Positions 18,603 to 27,274 of a stretch of DNA of 64,000 nucleotides are shown here, in pieces (within the stretch, counting starts at the first letter, position 1; each line of letters starts with the position of its first letter). Source of the stretch: JACNIZ01 sp964344765 (GTDB lineage: Bacteria > Planctomycetota > UBA1135); assembly GCA_964344765.1 (NCBI GenBank), contig CAYFOM010000016.1, positions 1 to 64,000 of the forward strand, read 5' to 3'. The notes beneath the pieces are model-generated. The model was not told where the DNA came from. It did not search any database and was given only the letters and a program-made list of their open reading frames with translations. The position numbers were made by a program, and so were the translations under genes.

Positions 18603-19403
18603 CTCCATGGCTTTGCCATTGGGGCCGGTGAAGACAACTTTGGTGTCGTCGGCGATGGACAATATCCATAAGTCGACGCGTTCCTCAATGCGCTCCTGCT
18701 GCAAGCGCGCTTCAATGATTTGCTTGAGCGTCGGGTCGGAGAGAGTCAGCAACTCATCGACTTTTGCTTCGCTGGCCGAACTGTTGGCAAGCATGTTGGC
18801 GCGCACTTCTTCGCGCTTCGATTCAAAATAAGCTTCAATCTCGGCCTCGGTAACGCCTTCGGCCATTGCGTTGAATTCTTTCATCATTTCACGCAGGCGG
18901 AATCGGCGTTCCAAATGCTGACGCAATCCGTCCTCGCCGAGGTGATTGAGCAAGACTTCACGCGAACCTCCGGCATTGGCTTCAAACTCTTCGGTGAAGT
19001 GCTCGAAGTCATGCGCGTTGACCTCGCCGTGGTCCTCTTCATGGCGACGAATCAGTAAGAGGTCGCGGATCAGAGGCTGCATCAAAGTGGCAGGATCAGC
19101 GAAAAAGCCGTCGCTGATTTGGGCGAGACGTTCGTCGGAAATATGGTTTGCATTGTCCTCTTGAGAGAGGAAAAAACGCGTCCATTCAGGAGTCAAAAAT
19201 TCGCGGATCACCACCGACGGAACTTCGACGCCATCCAAGCTCATCGCATACGGCCCAGGCACTTCCGGCGACTCCCAAAGCACGCCTTCACCAGAACTTT
19301 GCGCTTCCAATGCTTCGGTGCTATCCGATTCGCTGCCGCATCCGGGCAGCAAAACCAGCAGAATGAACAACAGGACTAGTTGAGGGAATCGGGGAGGGGT
19401 CAC
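18582..19403 (-). CDS. SurA/PrsA-like lipoprotein without a PPIase domain
   Basis: 273 residues from a GTG start giving MTPPRFPQLV and a clear lipobox (VLLPGCGSE). An upstream in-frame ATG at 19460 would start inside the preceding gene's terminator hairpin and put an unsuitable arginine-rich stretch before the signal, so I reject it. The mature protein is helical: an initial short strand and helix (MSLDGVEVPSVVIREFL) followed by EAEIEAYFESKREEV resembles the N-terminal chaperone domain of SurA/PrsA. The parvulin catalytic domain is absent. An envelope chaperone role is a guess. It lies downstream of the metzincin-like gene on the same strand. Confidence 0.55.
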   Translation of the reverse strand: MTPPRFPQLVLLFILLVLLPGCGSESDSTEALEAQSSGEGVLWESPEVPGPYAMSLDGVEVPSVVIREFLTPEWTRFFLSQEDNANHISDERLAQISDGFFADPATLMQPLIRDLLLIRRHEEDHGEVNAHDFEHFTEEFEANAGGSREVLLNHLGEDGLRQHLERRFRLREMMKEFNAMAEGVTEAEIEAYFESKREEVRANMLANSSASEAKVDELLTLSDPTLKQIIEARLQQERIEERVDLWILSIADDTKVVFTGPNGKAMELPVQAR

Positions 19404-19430
19404 GTCGGCAGCTCGGTTGCGGGAAGAAAA

Positions 19431-19460
19431 ATGCGGAGGGTGCCGAAACACCCTCCGCAT
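19431..19460 (-). terminator. Rho-independent terminator of the metzincin-like gene
   Basis: A perfect 12-base inverted repeat (ATGCGGAGGGTG / CACCCTCCGCAT) with a 6-base loop, followed on the minus strand by TTTTTCTTCCC. It lies 32 bases after the protease stop codon. Confidence 0.88.
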
Positions 19461-19492
19461 ACTCTAGATCAGCGAGAAGATCCAGCTACGGC

Positions 19493-20311
19493 TTAGTAGC
19501 GGTTCTTCTGGTTGTTCATCGTGCTGTAGTGGTTTTGACCCGAGCAGCTTTCGTTGTAGTTGTGGAAACCACCGAAGGCACCGGTGTCCAAGTAGGCCTG
19601 CATGATGCAGTTGCCGTCACAGCAGTGCTGCAAGGTGTAGTTGTGACCCGCTTCGTGCTGAACGATGGCAGCTTGGGTGGTCTTGTTGCCGTACAAGGTG
19701 CTCAGCTGACGCGGCAGGCCGATGTAACCCACACCAATAGCGTTGCCCGGAGTCGGGTCGTCGGAGAAGGCGATCATCATGTCTTGACCGTTGAGGCCGC
19801 CACCTTCGCTGTAAGCTTCGTCCAACAACTGAACGATGTCGTTGCTGTCCTTGGAATCCCACTTGTAACCTTTACGCGGCACAAAGTTGATGCCCCAGTT
19901 GCTGAACAATGCGTCGTCGGCCAGTTCAACCACGTCGATGACGTTGGTGCGAATGTTCGGGATGTTGTTGTTAAAAGCCGAACGGTACTCTTCGTCTACC
20001 GGGTGGGTGCAGTTAACGGTGGCGCGGATGCCGTTGCCACTGTTCTTGCTGCTGGTGTTGACGAAACCGGAGAGCATGCCGTAATAGGCTTCTTCTTCAG
20101 CAGTCCACGGGCGGTCGACCTGGAAATGATTGCCGTTGTGGGTGGTGAAGATTTCGGTGGAGTAGCGAGCATCAAACTCGCCGGCGGTGTCGAAATCGGT
20201 CAGGCTCGGCAACTGGTTGTAGACCTGGCCGGTGCTGTCGATGTATTGACCTGAGGAGAGGGGTACTGCTACTGCGGCAGCGATGAGGCCGATGGCAAGA
20301 GGAATCTGCAT
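19493..20311 (-). CDS. Secreted metzincin-type zinc protease with archaemetzincin-like HCX4CXM motif
   Basis: 272 residues from ATG, with a signal peptide (MQIPLAIGLIAAAVAVPLSSG). The zinc site H219-E-A-G-H223-x5-H229 has metzincin spacing. It runs straight into C230-x4-C235-x-M237, the exact HCX4CXM pattern of archaemetzincins, where the Met-turn follows closely. The usual glycine between the second and third histidines is Thr, and the later CXXC is not conserved. Known archaemetzincins are small and mostly not secreted, so export is unusual. A longer reading to 20587 is possible but would hide the signal peptide. It is monocistronic-looking, with a strong terminator. Proteolytic activity is inferred, and the substrate is unknown. 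Confidence 0.75.
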   Translation of the reverse strand: MQIPLAIGLIAAAVAVPLSSGQYIDSTGQVYNQLPSLTDFDTAGEFDARYSTEIFTTHNGNHFQVDRPWTAEEEAYYGMLSGFVNTSSKNSGNGIRATVNCTHPVDEEYRSAFNNNIPNIRTNVIDVVELADDALFSNWGINFVPRKGYKWDSKDSNDIVQLLDEAYSEGGGLNGQDMMIAFSDDPTPGNAIGVGYIGLPRQLSTLYGNKTTQAAIVQHEAGHNYTLQHCCDGNCIMQAYLDTGAFGGFHNYNESCSGQNHYSTMNNQKNRY

Positions 20312-20451
20312 GGTTGATTCGTAGGGTGACTTGGGTCGGCGGAAAGCTCGACCGCGGGGGGAGTTACAGGACACAACGGTCCCAGGTAGGTGGAGGGTAC
20401 TAGATCCGTTAGGGTTCCTGGAAATCCGGGAAAATCCGGCTAAAAGTGCCT

Positions 20452-21765
20452 TTATGGAGCCTTGACTTTGGCCTCCGCCGCCGCCAAAGCTTGCGCCAGT
20501 GCCGCCAACTCGGTCTGCAATCGCTGCTTCTCGCGTACCAGCAGGCGGTGTTTTCGCCCCTGAAACGGCATCGATAAGAACACCCACGCTTCGCGCAGTG
20601 CTTGGTTGCGGCGACGGGCGAACGAGCGCACCGACAATCCGGCAAAGGGCAAAAGCAGCAAACTAAGGAATGCCCAACCCCAGCCGAACGCGAAGCCGAT
20701 GGTTAGGGTCAGCGCCAGCTGCCACAACGGGAAAAACAGCATGCTGGCGAGCAGTTGAATGGTCGAAAAGACGTCGTCCGGGTCATCGCGCATGCTCATC
20801 ACCCAGCGCACCAGCAGCACCGGTGGCAGATAGGCCAGCGTGCCAAGGACCACGGTGGGCACGCCGATCATCATCGCCAAAAAATTGCGCATCACGAATC
20901 CGACGACTTTTTTCGGATCATAAGCCGCTTCGAGGTGGTGGATGTCCAGCCCGTAGTTATCCAGCCGCGTGCGGAACACCGCCAAGCGCTCACGCAGACG
21001 CGCCACCCGCTGCGGGTCAATCTTTTCGAGCTCATCACCGGCGGCGGCAAAAGAGCGCAACCGGGCGACGCGGTGCTCACCATCCTGGGGCAGCAGTGCC
21101 TCGGTTAATTCCAGCAGCGGCAGGTCTTCCCATTGCTGCAAATTCAGCGTCACCGCTTTGATGCCTTCGCCGATGTGCCGCGTCAGCGACTCGACCGCTT
21201 GCCACGGATCGATTTCGTACTGCCGCTGCCAATCCGATACCAAAATCGGCTCGCCGATCTCGGCGGCAACATTGCTGCGAAAGTGAGTCTTACTGCGGTA
21301 GGTCAATCCCACCGGCACGATCTGGGTGCCCAACACAAATTCATGCTCGGCCTCGGCGCCCAACGCCATGCGCGCCGCGCCGGTTTTCATGCGCTGCAAT
21401 TCCGGCTCGTTATGGCTGATGCCTTCAGGAAACAAACAAATCGCGCGACCATCGGCAAGAGCGTGGTGCACGTTGATGAACATGCCGGTATTCATGCCGG
21501 TGTCGTCGCCGTCTTGTTTGCGATAAACCGGGATTGCGCCGCCGGCAGTTGCCAGCCGACCGATGATCGGAATGTTAAATAGCGGAGCCTTGGCCAAAAA
21601 CAGCAGACGTCGGCCGCTGACCTTGGCGACCACAATCGGATCGATCAATCCGTTGGGATGATTGGCGACGAAAATCGTCGGTCCGCTCTTCGGCGGAGCA
21701 ACGCCCAACCGCGTCGACGTGTGGTACATGTCGACGATGCGGCCGAAGAAGGACTGCAGGTTCAA
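20452..21765 (-). CDS. Membrane-bound PlsC-type acyltransferase
   Basis: 437 residues. The PlsC acyltransferase core shows NHPNGLIDP (the H...D catalytic motif, with five residues between as in Gat1/Sct1-like glycerol-phosphate acyltransferases), a GGAIPVYR loop, LFPEGISHNEP (substrate-binding motif III) and IVPVGLTY. The C-terminal third adds about three or four hydrophobic segments (around 285-410). It probably transfers acyl chains to glycerol phosphate or lysophosphatidate in phospholipid synthesis. The predicted start is TTG overlapping the upstream stop as TTGA. The ATG at codon 13 (MYHTSTRLG) is an alternative. Confidence 0.8.
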   Translation of the reverse strand: MNLQSFFGRIVDMYHTSTRLGVAPPKSGPTIFVANHPNGLIDPIVVAKVSGRRLLFLAKAPLFNIPIIGRLATAGGAIPVYRKQDGDDTGMNTGMFINVHHALADGRAICLFPEGISHNEPELQRMKTGAARMALGAEAEHEFVLGTQIVPVGLTYRSKTHFRSNVAAEIGEPILVSDWQRQYEIDPWQAVESLTRHIGEGIKAVTLNLQQWEDLPLLELTEALLPQDGEHRVARLRSFAAAGDELEKIDPQRVARLRERLAVFRTRLDNYGLDIHHLEAAYDPKKVVGFVMRNFLAMMIGVPTVVLGTLAYLPPVLLVRWVMSMRDDPDDVFSTIQLLASMLFFPLWQLALTLTIGFAFGWGWAFLSLLLLPFAGLSVRSFARRRNQALREAWVFLSMPFQGRKHRLLVREKQRLQTELAALAQALAAAEAKVKAP

Positions 21766-22595
21766 AGTGCGACGACTCGAGTGGTGCCGTCAGTCACTAA
21801 ATCAAAAGCTTGCACGTAAATCAAGTCGGCGGCTGCGGCCGGAACTGAAGTGCTAAAGGTGTACCCACCTGTGCCGTCCACCGCGCCAACGTGTGCCACG
21901 GTGAAGTACGCCGAGCTCAAGCCCGACGTGATGACCAAACCCGAATAGGGATTCAGCCGCGAATAGCTGCCGGTGCCGGCTGCGAAGCAAAATGCCACCG
22001 GGCCGCCCGGTGAGAAGCCATTGACAACAAAATCCATTTGCCCGCCAGGTGCGCCGACAGGTTCCAAGGTCAGCGGATTGGGATCGAAAAAGTGGTGATC
22101 CAGAAACGGCGTGTGGGTCAAACTAGTTCCTTCAATCTCAACGGTGGCAATATCGTCTTCGATGAAGAAAAACGGCACCTCGTTTGAATCCGGTACCGGA
22201 ATCGCGTTGAGGTACAGAATCACGTGGCCTTGCGAATCAAAAAGAGTGATGTTGGCCAGATCAGACAAAGTGTCGTACGACGCCAAGGTGAACGAAAGTG
22301 TGTTGACCGGAGGGTCGTAACTCAGCGTTAACGGGCCGTTATGCGCGGCAATGCAACGACTTTTCAAGCCTTTCATACCCTTGCCGGTCCACTGCAGCGC
22401 CAATCCGCTGTAGCTGCATCCGGGCAGCACCAAACCAGGGCCTTGGTTGTTGGCGATGGCGAATTCATCGACCACCTGCACGTCCAAAAGTGCAATGTGG
22501 AAGTCAGGCACCACAAAGGTTTCAAACTCCTCCGTCACCTGAGCCGAAGCTTGAGCGGCAAAGCAAAGGAGGAGGAGGGCGGTGGCTGAACACAT
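21762..22595 (-). CDS. Secreted beta-sandwich protein of planctomycete type
   Basis: 277 residues with a signal peptide (MCSATALLLLCFAAQASA). The first ~170 residues look like a lectin or PEP-CTERM-like beta sandwich (SFTLASYDTLSDLANITL). The C-terminal ~85 residues form a second beta domain (PGGPVAFCFAAGTGSYS ... YVQAFDLV) of a kind I associate with extracellular proteins of Planctomycetota. No catalytic motif is seen. It could be an adhesion or surface-sorting module. It is followed by the acyltransferase gene with a TTGA overlap, an odd pairing that may just reflect packing. Confidence 0.6.
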   Translation of the reverse strand: MCSATALLLLCFAAQASAQVTEEFETFVVPDFHIALLDVQVVDEFAIANNQGPGLVLPGCSYSGLALQWTGKGMKGLKSRCIAAHNGPLTLSYDPPVNTLSFTLASYDTLSDLANITLFDSQGHVILYLNAIPVPDSNEVPFFFIEDDIATVEIEGTSLTHTPFLDHHFFDPNPLTLEPVGAPGGQMDFVVNGFSPGGPVAFCFAAGTGSYSRLNPYSGLVITSGLSSAYFTVAHVGAVDGTGGYTFSTSVPAAAADLIYVQAFDLVTDGTTRVVAL

Positions 22596-22694
22596 GACGA
22601 TGAACCCCGCCAGTGTAAGCGAAGATTGATGGGGAATAAATGCAGCCTGGAATTGCCAGCTATATGCTAGGTTTAGGCCTTCGCACTCGCCTCC

Positions 22695-24965
22695 ATGCTT
22701 TTCACATTCTTATTCGCCCTCCTTCCGCAATCCGCCCAGTGGCAGGATTGGAAGGTGATCGGTCCATTTCCGCTGGCGGCCGACACCAGCCCGGTGGTGG
22801 CTCTGGAGCAGCCGTTGGCCCCCGAAGACCTGTTGGTGCGCATGCGCCGTGGCGGCAAAATCGAGCCGCGCGGCAAGGTTGAAGCGCCCAGTGGCGACAA
22901 GGTTCGCTGGCAGGATTTGCCCAAAGCCGGCAATCCGCTGAATCTAAACCGCTACATGCCCAGCAAGGGACAAGCGGTGGGCTATTTGTTCCGCAGCTTC
23001 GACTTCGAAGGGCCAGGCAAGTTGCCGGTGGAAGTGACCGCAGGTGGTGCATACAAGCTTTGGCTCAATGGAGAAGTCATCGCCGAGCAGACCATGCCGG
23101 TGACGTTGGCCGGTAGTGTCAAAGCGTTGCAGTTGGCAGCTGAGCCAGGGCGTAACTCACTATTGGTGAAAGTGGTTGGCAAGCCCGGCAATTGGGCGTT
23201 TGGCTTGCGCACCTCGTTCCGCTGGGAGAAAGAGGTCGCCGACTTGCAGCCGCGCATTCATAGCGCCATTGATCGCGGCGTGCAGTACTTGCTGGGCCAG
23301 CAGTTGGTGGATGGTTCGTGGGAAACGCACAGCGACGGCGGTTACCCCGGTGGCATTACCCCGGTGATGCTTTACACCTTGTTGAAGTGTGGATTAGGAT
23401 CCGATCATCCGGCGGTGCGCCGAGGCTTTTTGTACCTCGAGCAATTCAACTTCAATAAGACCTATAGCGCCGGTTTTATGTTGCTGGCGCTTTCAGCGAC
23501 GGCGGATCAAAAACATAAAAAGTGGGCGCAGGAGATCGTCGACTGGTTGGTGGAATCGTTGCCGCCGGGCAAGATTTACGGCTATCCGGGCAGTCCGGAT
23601 ATTTCCAACCACGTGGTTGCGGTCTTGGGTTTGAGTGCCGCCTGCCGCACCTTCGGAATTAAGATCGATCCCGAGTTTTGGGAAGACGTCATTGAAGGCA
23701 CTCTTCGTGCGCGCACTGCCGAAGAGCATGTGATTTTGGCCGGCGGAAGCAAAGCCTATGAGCGCGGCTTTACTTACCGGCCACCCGGCGAAGCCTCCGG
23801 TTCGATGACTTCGGCGGGCATTACCGTGCTGCATTTGGCGGTGACGCAAATGGGCAGCAAAGCACCGTCACGCTTGCGCAAACAATGCGAAACGGCGATT
23901 CAAGGCGGATTGGTGTGGTTGGGAAACCACTGGTCAGTGACCAATAATCCACCCAATCCTTCCTGGCATTACTTCCAACTTTACGGATTGGAGCGCATCG
24001 GCAGTTTGCTCGATATCGGCCTGATCGGCGGCCACCCGTGGTATTTGGAAGGGGCCACCTATTTGGTCGACAACCAATCGCCGAAGGGGACTTGGGCGAC
24101 CAGCGCTGCGCTGCGCGACATCGAGTTGTCGACGTGCATGGCGTTGCTGTTTTTGAAGCGGGCGACGTCGATGGCGGTGACGGTGGAAGAAAGCCCCGGT
24201 GAATTGGCCCAAGCCAGCACCGATGCCGAAGCCAACCCCGACATGGTTTTGAAAGCCAGCGGCGATACGCCAATGACTCTTTGGGTAGCCGATTCACGTG
24301 TCGCGCCGACCAAAGCGATGTTTTTCGCCACCGAGGTCGGCCATGAAGGCGAAGTGCTGAAGTTAGGCAAAGGCCAAGTTTTGGCGGGGAGGCCCACGTT
24401 GCGTTTTACTTTTCCGCGCAGTGGTCGCTGGCACGTTTGGTGTGAATTGGAAACGCCGGCCGGACCGTTAGTGAGTCCGAAGTTGGAGGTTCAAGTTCAC
24501 CGGGTATTGACCCCTGAAATGTTGGACGCCGCCAGTCATTGGAAGCGCAACTTGCTGCGCGAAGCCGAATGGACTGCCAAAGCCTCTTCCAGCCGCGATG
24601 GGTCCAAACCCGAATTTGCGTTGGACGGAAAAGCCGGCTCGTCGTGGAAGGTGAAAAAGGACGATAGCGATCCGTGGATCCACATCGACCTCGGCAAAGG
24701 CGTGCGCGGTCAATCCATTTGGTTTACTTCGCCGCATACGCGATCCGCTGCTCAAGGAACCGAACGCCCGAGCAAGTTGTTAGTGATCGTCAATAAGCGC
24801 GATACTTATACCGTCGACTTGCCCGATCGCGCGCTGCATAAAACCGAATTGGTGCTGCCTAAAAAGACCAAAGTTCGTCAGGTGGAAGTGCACATTCAAG
24901 GCATCCACCATAACGAACTTGGTAAGTTTGAAACCGGATTGGCCGAGATTGAAATCCTGCCTTAA
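22695..24965 (+). CDS. Secreted alpha/alpha-toroid (squalene-cyclase-like repeat) protein with discoidin-like C-terminus
   Basis: 756 residues with a short signal peptide (MLFTFLFALLPQSAQ). Parts: an N-terminal jelly-roll-like segment (about 20-185), a central helical toroid resembling prenyltransferase/squalene-oxidase repeats (about 190-495: YLLGQQLVDGSWETHSDGG, WYLEGATYLVDNQSPKGTW), a beta domain (about 500-605), and an F5/8-type C (discoidin) carbohydrate-binding-like end (FALDGKAGSSWKVKKDD, PWIHIDLGKG). The toroid repeats QxxDGSW match the fold, but the DXDD acid motif of true cyclases is not seen. A polysaccharide-binding or processing role at the cell surface is a guess. Confidence 0.65.
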   Translation: MLFTFLFALLPQSAQWQDWKVIGPFPLAADTSPVVALEQPLAPEDLLVRMRRGGKIEPRGKVEAPSGDKVRWQDLPKAGNPLNLNRYMPSKGQAVGYLFRSFDFEGPGKLPVEVTAGGAYKLWLNGEVIAEQTMPVTLAGSVKALQLAAEPGRNSLLVKVVGKPGNWAFGLRTSFRWEKEVADLQPRIHSAIDRGVQYLLGQQLVDGSWETHSDGGYPGGITPVMLYTLLKCGLGSDHPAVRRGFLYLEQFNFNKTYSAGFMLLALSATADQKHKKWAQEIVDWLVESLPPGKIYGYPGSPDISNHVVAVLGLSAACRTFGIKIDPEFWEDVIEGTLRARTAEEHVILAGGSKAYERGFTYRPPGEASGSMTSAGITVLHLAVTQMGSKAPSRLRKQCETAIQGGLVWLGNHWSVTNNPPNPSWHYFQLYGLERIGSLLDIGLIGGHPWYLEGATYLVDNQSPKGTWATSAALRDIELSTCMALLFLKRATSMAVTVEESPGELAQASTDAEANPDMVLKASGDTPMTLWVADSRVAPTKAMFFATEVGHEGEVLKLGKGQVLAGRPTLRFTFPRSGRWHVWCELETPAGPLVSPKLEVQVHRVLTPEMLDAASHWKRNLLREAEWTAKASSSRDGSKPEFALDGKAGSSWKVKKDDSDPWIHIDLGKGVRGQSIWFTSPHTRSAAQGTERPSKLLVIVNKRDTYTVDLPDRALHKTELVLPKKTKVRQVEVHIQGIHHNELGKFETGLAEIEILP

Positions 24966-24967
24966 CG

Positions 24968-24990
24968 GCTGATTTCGACCTCGAATCGGC
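24968..24990. terminator. Possible bidirectional terminator hairpin
   Basis: An imperfect inverted repeat (GCTGATTTCGA / TCGAATCGGC, with a bulge and a G-U pair) fills most of the 28 bases between two convergent genes. There is no T-tract on either side, so it is a weak candidate. Confidence 0.25.
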
Positions 24991-24993
24991 GGT

Positions 24994-25935
24994 TTACGCG
25001 TCGACGCCTTGCGGCAGTGATCCGGTCAGGATCTTGCAGATTTCCAAGTACTTGGAACGCGTCTTGGCAATGATTTCATCCGGAATGGTCGGCGCCGGCG
25101 GCTTGCGGTTCCAGTCTTCCAGACCACGCAAGTAAGCACGCACGATTTCCTTGTCGTAACTCGGCGGCTCCGAACCCGGCTCGATGGCGTCGGCCGGCCA
25201 GTAGCGCGAGCTATCCGGAGTCAGCACCTCGTCGATCAACACGATCTTGCCATCCAAACGACCGAACTCAAACTTGGTATCGGCCAACAAAACGCCGGCT
25301 TCGGCACTGGAGTCGGCGGCGGTTTGGAACAAGCGCGAGGCAACCTCTTTGATCACCGCGGCTTCGTCGGCGTCGCCGATCAACTCAGTAGCTTCGGCCC
25401 AAGTAATCGGCTCATCGACTTCGGCCTTCGTGGTCGGCGTGTGCAAAACCTCGGGCAGCTTCGACGAGTTCTGCATGCCCTCCGGCAACTCATGCTCCCA
25501 CAAACGACCGGTTGCTTTGTATTCGCGGAAACCGGAGCCGGCCAAGTAGGCGCGCAGCACGATTTCAACGTTGACGCGATCGGCGATGTGCGTCCAAGTG
25601 CAACGTCCGCGCAAGGCATCGTGATACTCTTCCGGCAAACCGGGAACTTCGGCCGGATCGCAAGTGATGCGGGCGGCGCCGATGGTGTCGGCAACTTGCT
25701 CCAACCAGTACTCAGTGATGTGAGTCAGCACGCGCCCACGGTCGGGCACGGTTTCATTCATCACCACGTCGAATGCACTGAGGCGGTCGGTCGCAACCAT
25801 CAGCATTTGCTGTTGGTCGCCGTCCTTGCGATAAAGATCACGAACCTTGCCCTTGTAGAAGAGCTCCCAGCCCGGGATCTCAATTCCGCCGGCGTATCCG
25901 GCGGAGGAATTTACAGGAGTCTGCTGAGCGTCCAT
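24994..25935 (-). CDS. purC: Phosphoribosylaminoimidazole-succinocarboxamide (SAICAR) synthase PurC
   Basis: 313 residues, the longer form found in many bacteria and yeast. Diagnostic stretches: FYKGKVRDLY (ATP-binding strand-turn), ATDRLSAFDVVMNE, GSGFREYKATG and LADTKFEFG. It joins CAIR to aspartate in de novo purine synthesis. purM is also in the window, 28 kb away. The gene diverges from aroA with only 25 bases between start codons, and TAGAAT lies 6 bases before its ATG, so it may be transcribed without a leader. Confidence 0.96.
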   Translation of the reverse strand: MDAQQTPVNSSAGYAGGIEIPGWELFYKGKVRDLYRKDGDQQQMLMVATDRLSAFDVVMNETVPDRGRVLTHITEYWLEQVADTIGAARITCDPAEVPGLPEEYHDALRGRCTWTHIADRVNVEIVLRAYLAGSGFREYKATGRLWEHELPEGMQNSSKLPEVLHTPTTKAEVDEPITWAEATELIGDADEAAVIKEVASRLFQTAADSSAEAGVLLADTKFEFGRLDGKIVLIDEVLTPDSSRYWPADAIEPGSEPPSYDKEIVRAYLRGLEDWNRKPPAPTIPDEIIAKTRSKYLEICKILTGSLPQGVDA

Positions 25936-25941
25936 GCCGCG

Positions 25942-25947
25942 ATTCTA
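25942..25947 (-). promoter_or_regulatory. -10-like TAGAAT, 6 bases before purC ATG
   Basis: TAGAAT on the minus strand, 6 bases before the ATG. It overlaps by two bases the TACCCT candidate -10 of aroA on the other strand. Confidence 0.45.
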
Positions 25948-25951
25948 CCCT
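25946..25951 (+). promoter_or_regulatory. -10-like TACCCT, 9 bases before aroA ATG
   Basis: It matches only the TANNNT core. Its -35 region would lie within the purC coding sequence. There is no Shine-Dalgarno before the ATG. Confidence 0.3.
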
Positions 25952-25960
25952 AGCCCGTAG

Positions 25961-27256
25961 ATGAACCAAACCACCGCCGCCCATCCACCGCGGATTCAGC
26001 TGCCCGGCTGCAAGTCGCTGTCGCAGCGCGCGCTGATTTTGGCCGCCGGTGGCGCTGGACGCTGTGAATTGCGCGGTCTCAGCGAGTGCGACGACAGTCG
26101 ATTCCTACTGCAGGCGCTTCAGGATTTGGGCGTGCAGGTGGCTATGCCTGGGCCCGTACTTCGCGGTTTAGGCGGCCCGCCACAGGGCAACGGCCAAGTG
26201 GTCGACGTCGGCGAGGCCGGGTCTTCGCTGCGCTTTTTGCTGCCGTGGTGCTCGGCTGGTCGCGGCACTTTCGTGCTGACCGGAGCGCCGCGCTTGTTTG
26301 AGCGCCCTCACGACGATCTGATCGAATTTCTGACCGAGCGCGGTGCAGTCATTCAACCGGTCGACGTCGCCGGCAGACCCGGTTTGCGCATCGACGCCAA
26401 CGGGTTGCCGGCCGGCGATTGGCGGCCACCGGTGCTACACAGCAGCCAATACGCATCCGGAATTGCAATGGCCGCGGAATGGACCGCGCCGCTGGATTTG
26501 CAGGTGCCGGAGGATCTGCCGTCGCGCGGATACTTTGAACTCACGCTCGAAGCGATGCGCGAGTTCGCTATCAACGATCCGTTGCAACGCGGGGACGTCG
26601 GCAATCGCTCGAGCAGTGCCGCTAACGAGAATACGACTGGTCGATGCAATCCAAACCATTACGACGTCGCCGGCGACCCTTCCGGCGCAACCTTTTTTCT
26701 CGTTGCCACAGTTTTGCTCGGCGATCGATTGAGCAACGGCATGCTGCTCGGCCCGGCGTGGTCGATGACCCATCCCGAAGCGCAGCTTTTACTCTGGTTT
26801 GAAGAAAGCGGTTTGCTGAAACGGGACGGCGAACACTGGACCCTAACCGGCAACAAGCCGCAATCCAATTCCATCCACCTTGATCCGGCTCCCGATGCCG
26901 GACCAGCCCTAGCGGTGCTCGGCGCTTTTTTACCCGGCGGCTTAACCCTGCACGGCGTGGAGCGCTTGCGCATCAAAGAATCCGACCGCGTCGCCGGCAT
27001 TCAGCGATTGCTGCAACTCCTCGGTGCGCGCGGCGAAGTAATCGGCGATGCGCTGCAAATCACCTCGTCGACCCTCGCCGCAGCCAACCCCAACGCGATT
27101 CCAGCGGCAAGCTATCACCCGGACGGCGATCATCGTTTGGCAATGGCAGCCGGCATCGCGCGCCTGCGAGTACCACAACTGCAAATTGAGCAACCGGAGT
27201 GCGTCGCCAAATCGTTCCCGTCGTTTTGGGAACAATTGAGCAAGCTCGAAGCTTAA
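25961..27256 (+). CDS. aroA: 3-phosphoshikimate 1-carboxyvinyltransferase (EPSP synthase)
   Basis: 431 residues. The shikimate-phosphate/PEP site residues are present: K18, S19 and R23 in PGCKSLSQR, GEAGSSLRFL (replacing the usual GNAGTA.R), RPHDDLIEFL, and RIKESDRV with the catalytic Glu/Asp region, ending with DGDHRLAMA. It transfers the enolpyruvyl group from PEP to shikimate-3-phosphate in aromatic amino-acid synthesis. No other aro gene is nearby. It is convergent with a small membrane-anchored protein gene, 18 bases apart. Confidence 0.95.
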   Translation: MNQTTAAHPPRIQLPGCKSLSQRALILAAGGAGRCELRGLSECDDSRFLLQALQDLGVQVAMPGPVLRGLGGPPQGNGQVVDVGEAGSSLRFLLPWCSAGRGTFVLTGAPRLFERPHDDLIEFLTERGAVIQPVDVAGRPGLRIDANGLPAGDWRPPVLHSSQYASGIAMAAEWTAPLDLQVPEDLPSRGYFELTLEAMREFAINDPLQRGDVGNRSSSAANENTTGRCNPNHYDVAGDPSGATFFLVATVLLGDRLSNGMLLGPAWSMTHPEAQLLLWFEESGLLKRDGEHWTLTGNKPQSNSIHLDPAPDAGPALAVLGAFLPGGLTLHGVERLRIKESDRVAGIQRLLQLLGARGEVIGDALQITSSTLAAANPNAIPAASYHPDGDHRLAMAAGIARLRVPQLQIEQPECVAKSFPSFWEQLSKLEA

Positions 27257-27274
27257 TCGGCGATACCAGCGCGG

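Noticed and set aside
19404..19460. Upstream ATG start for the SurA/PrsA-like lipoprotein
   Set aside because: It lies inside the preceding terminator hairpin, and the added residues would disrupt the lipoprotein signal.
20312..20587. N-terminal extension of the metzincin-like protease
   Set aside because: It would bury a clear signal peptide in the middle of the protein, and the extension is low-complexity.
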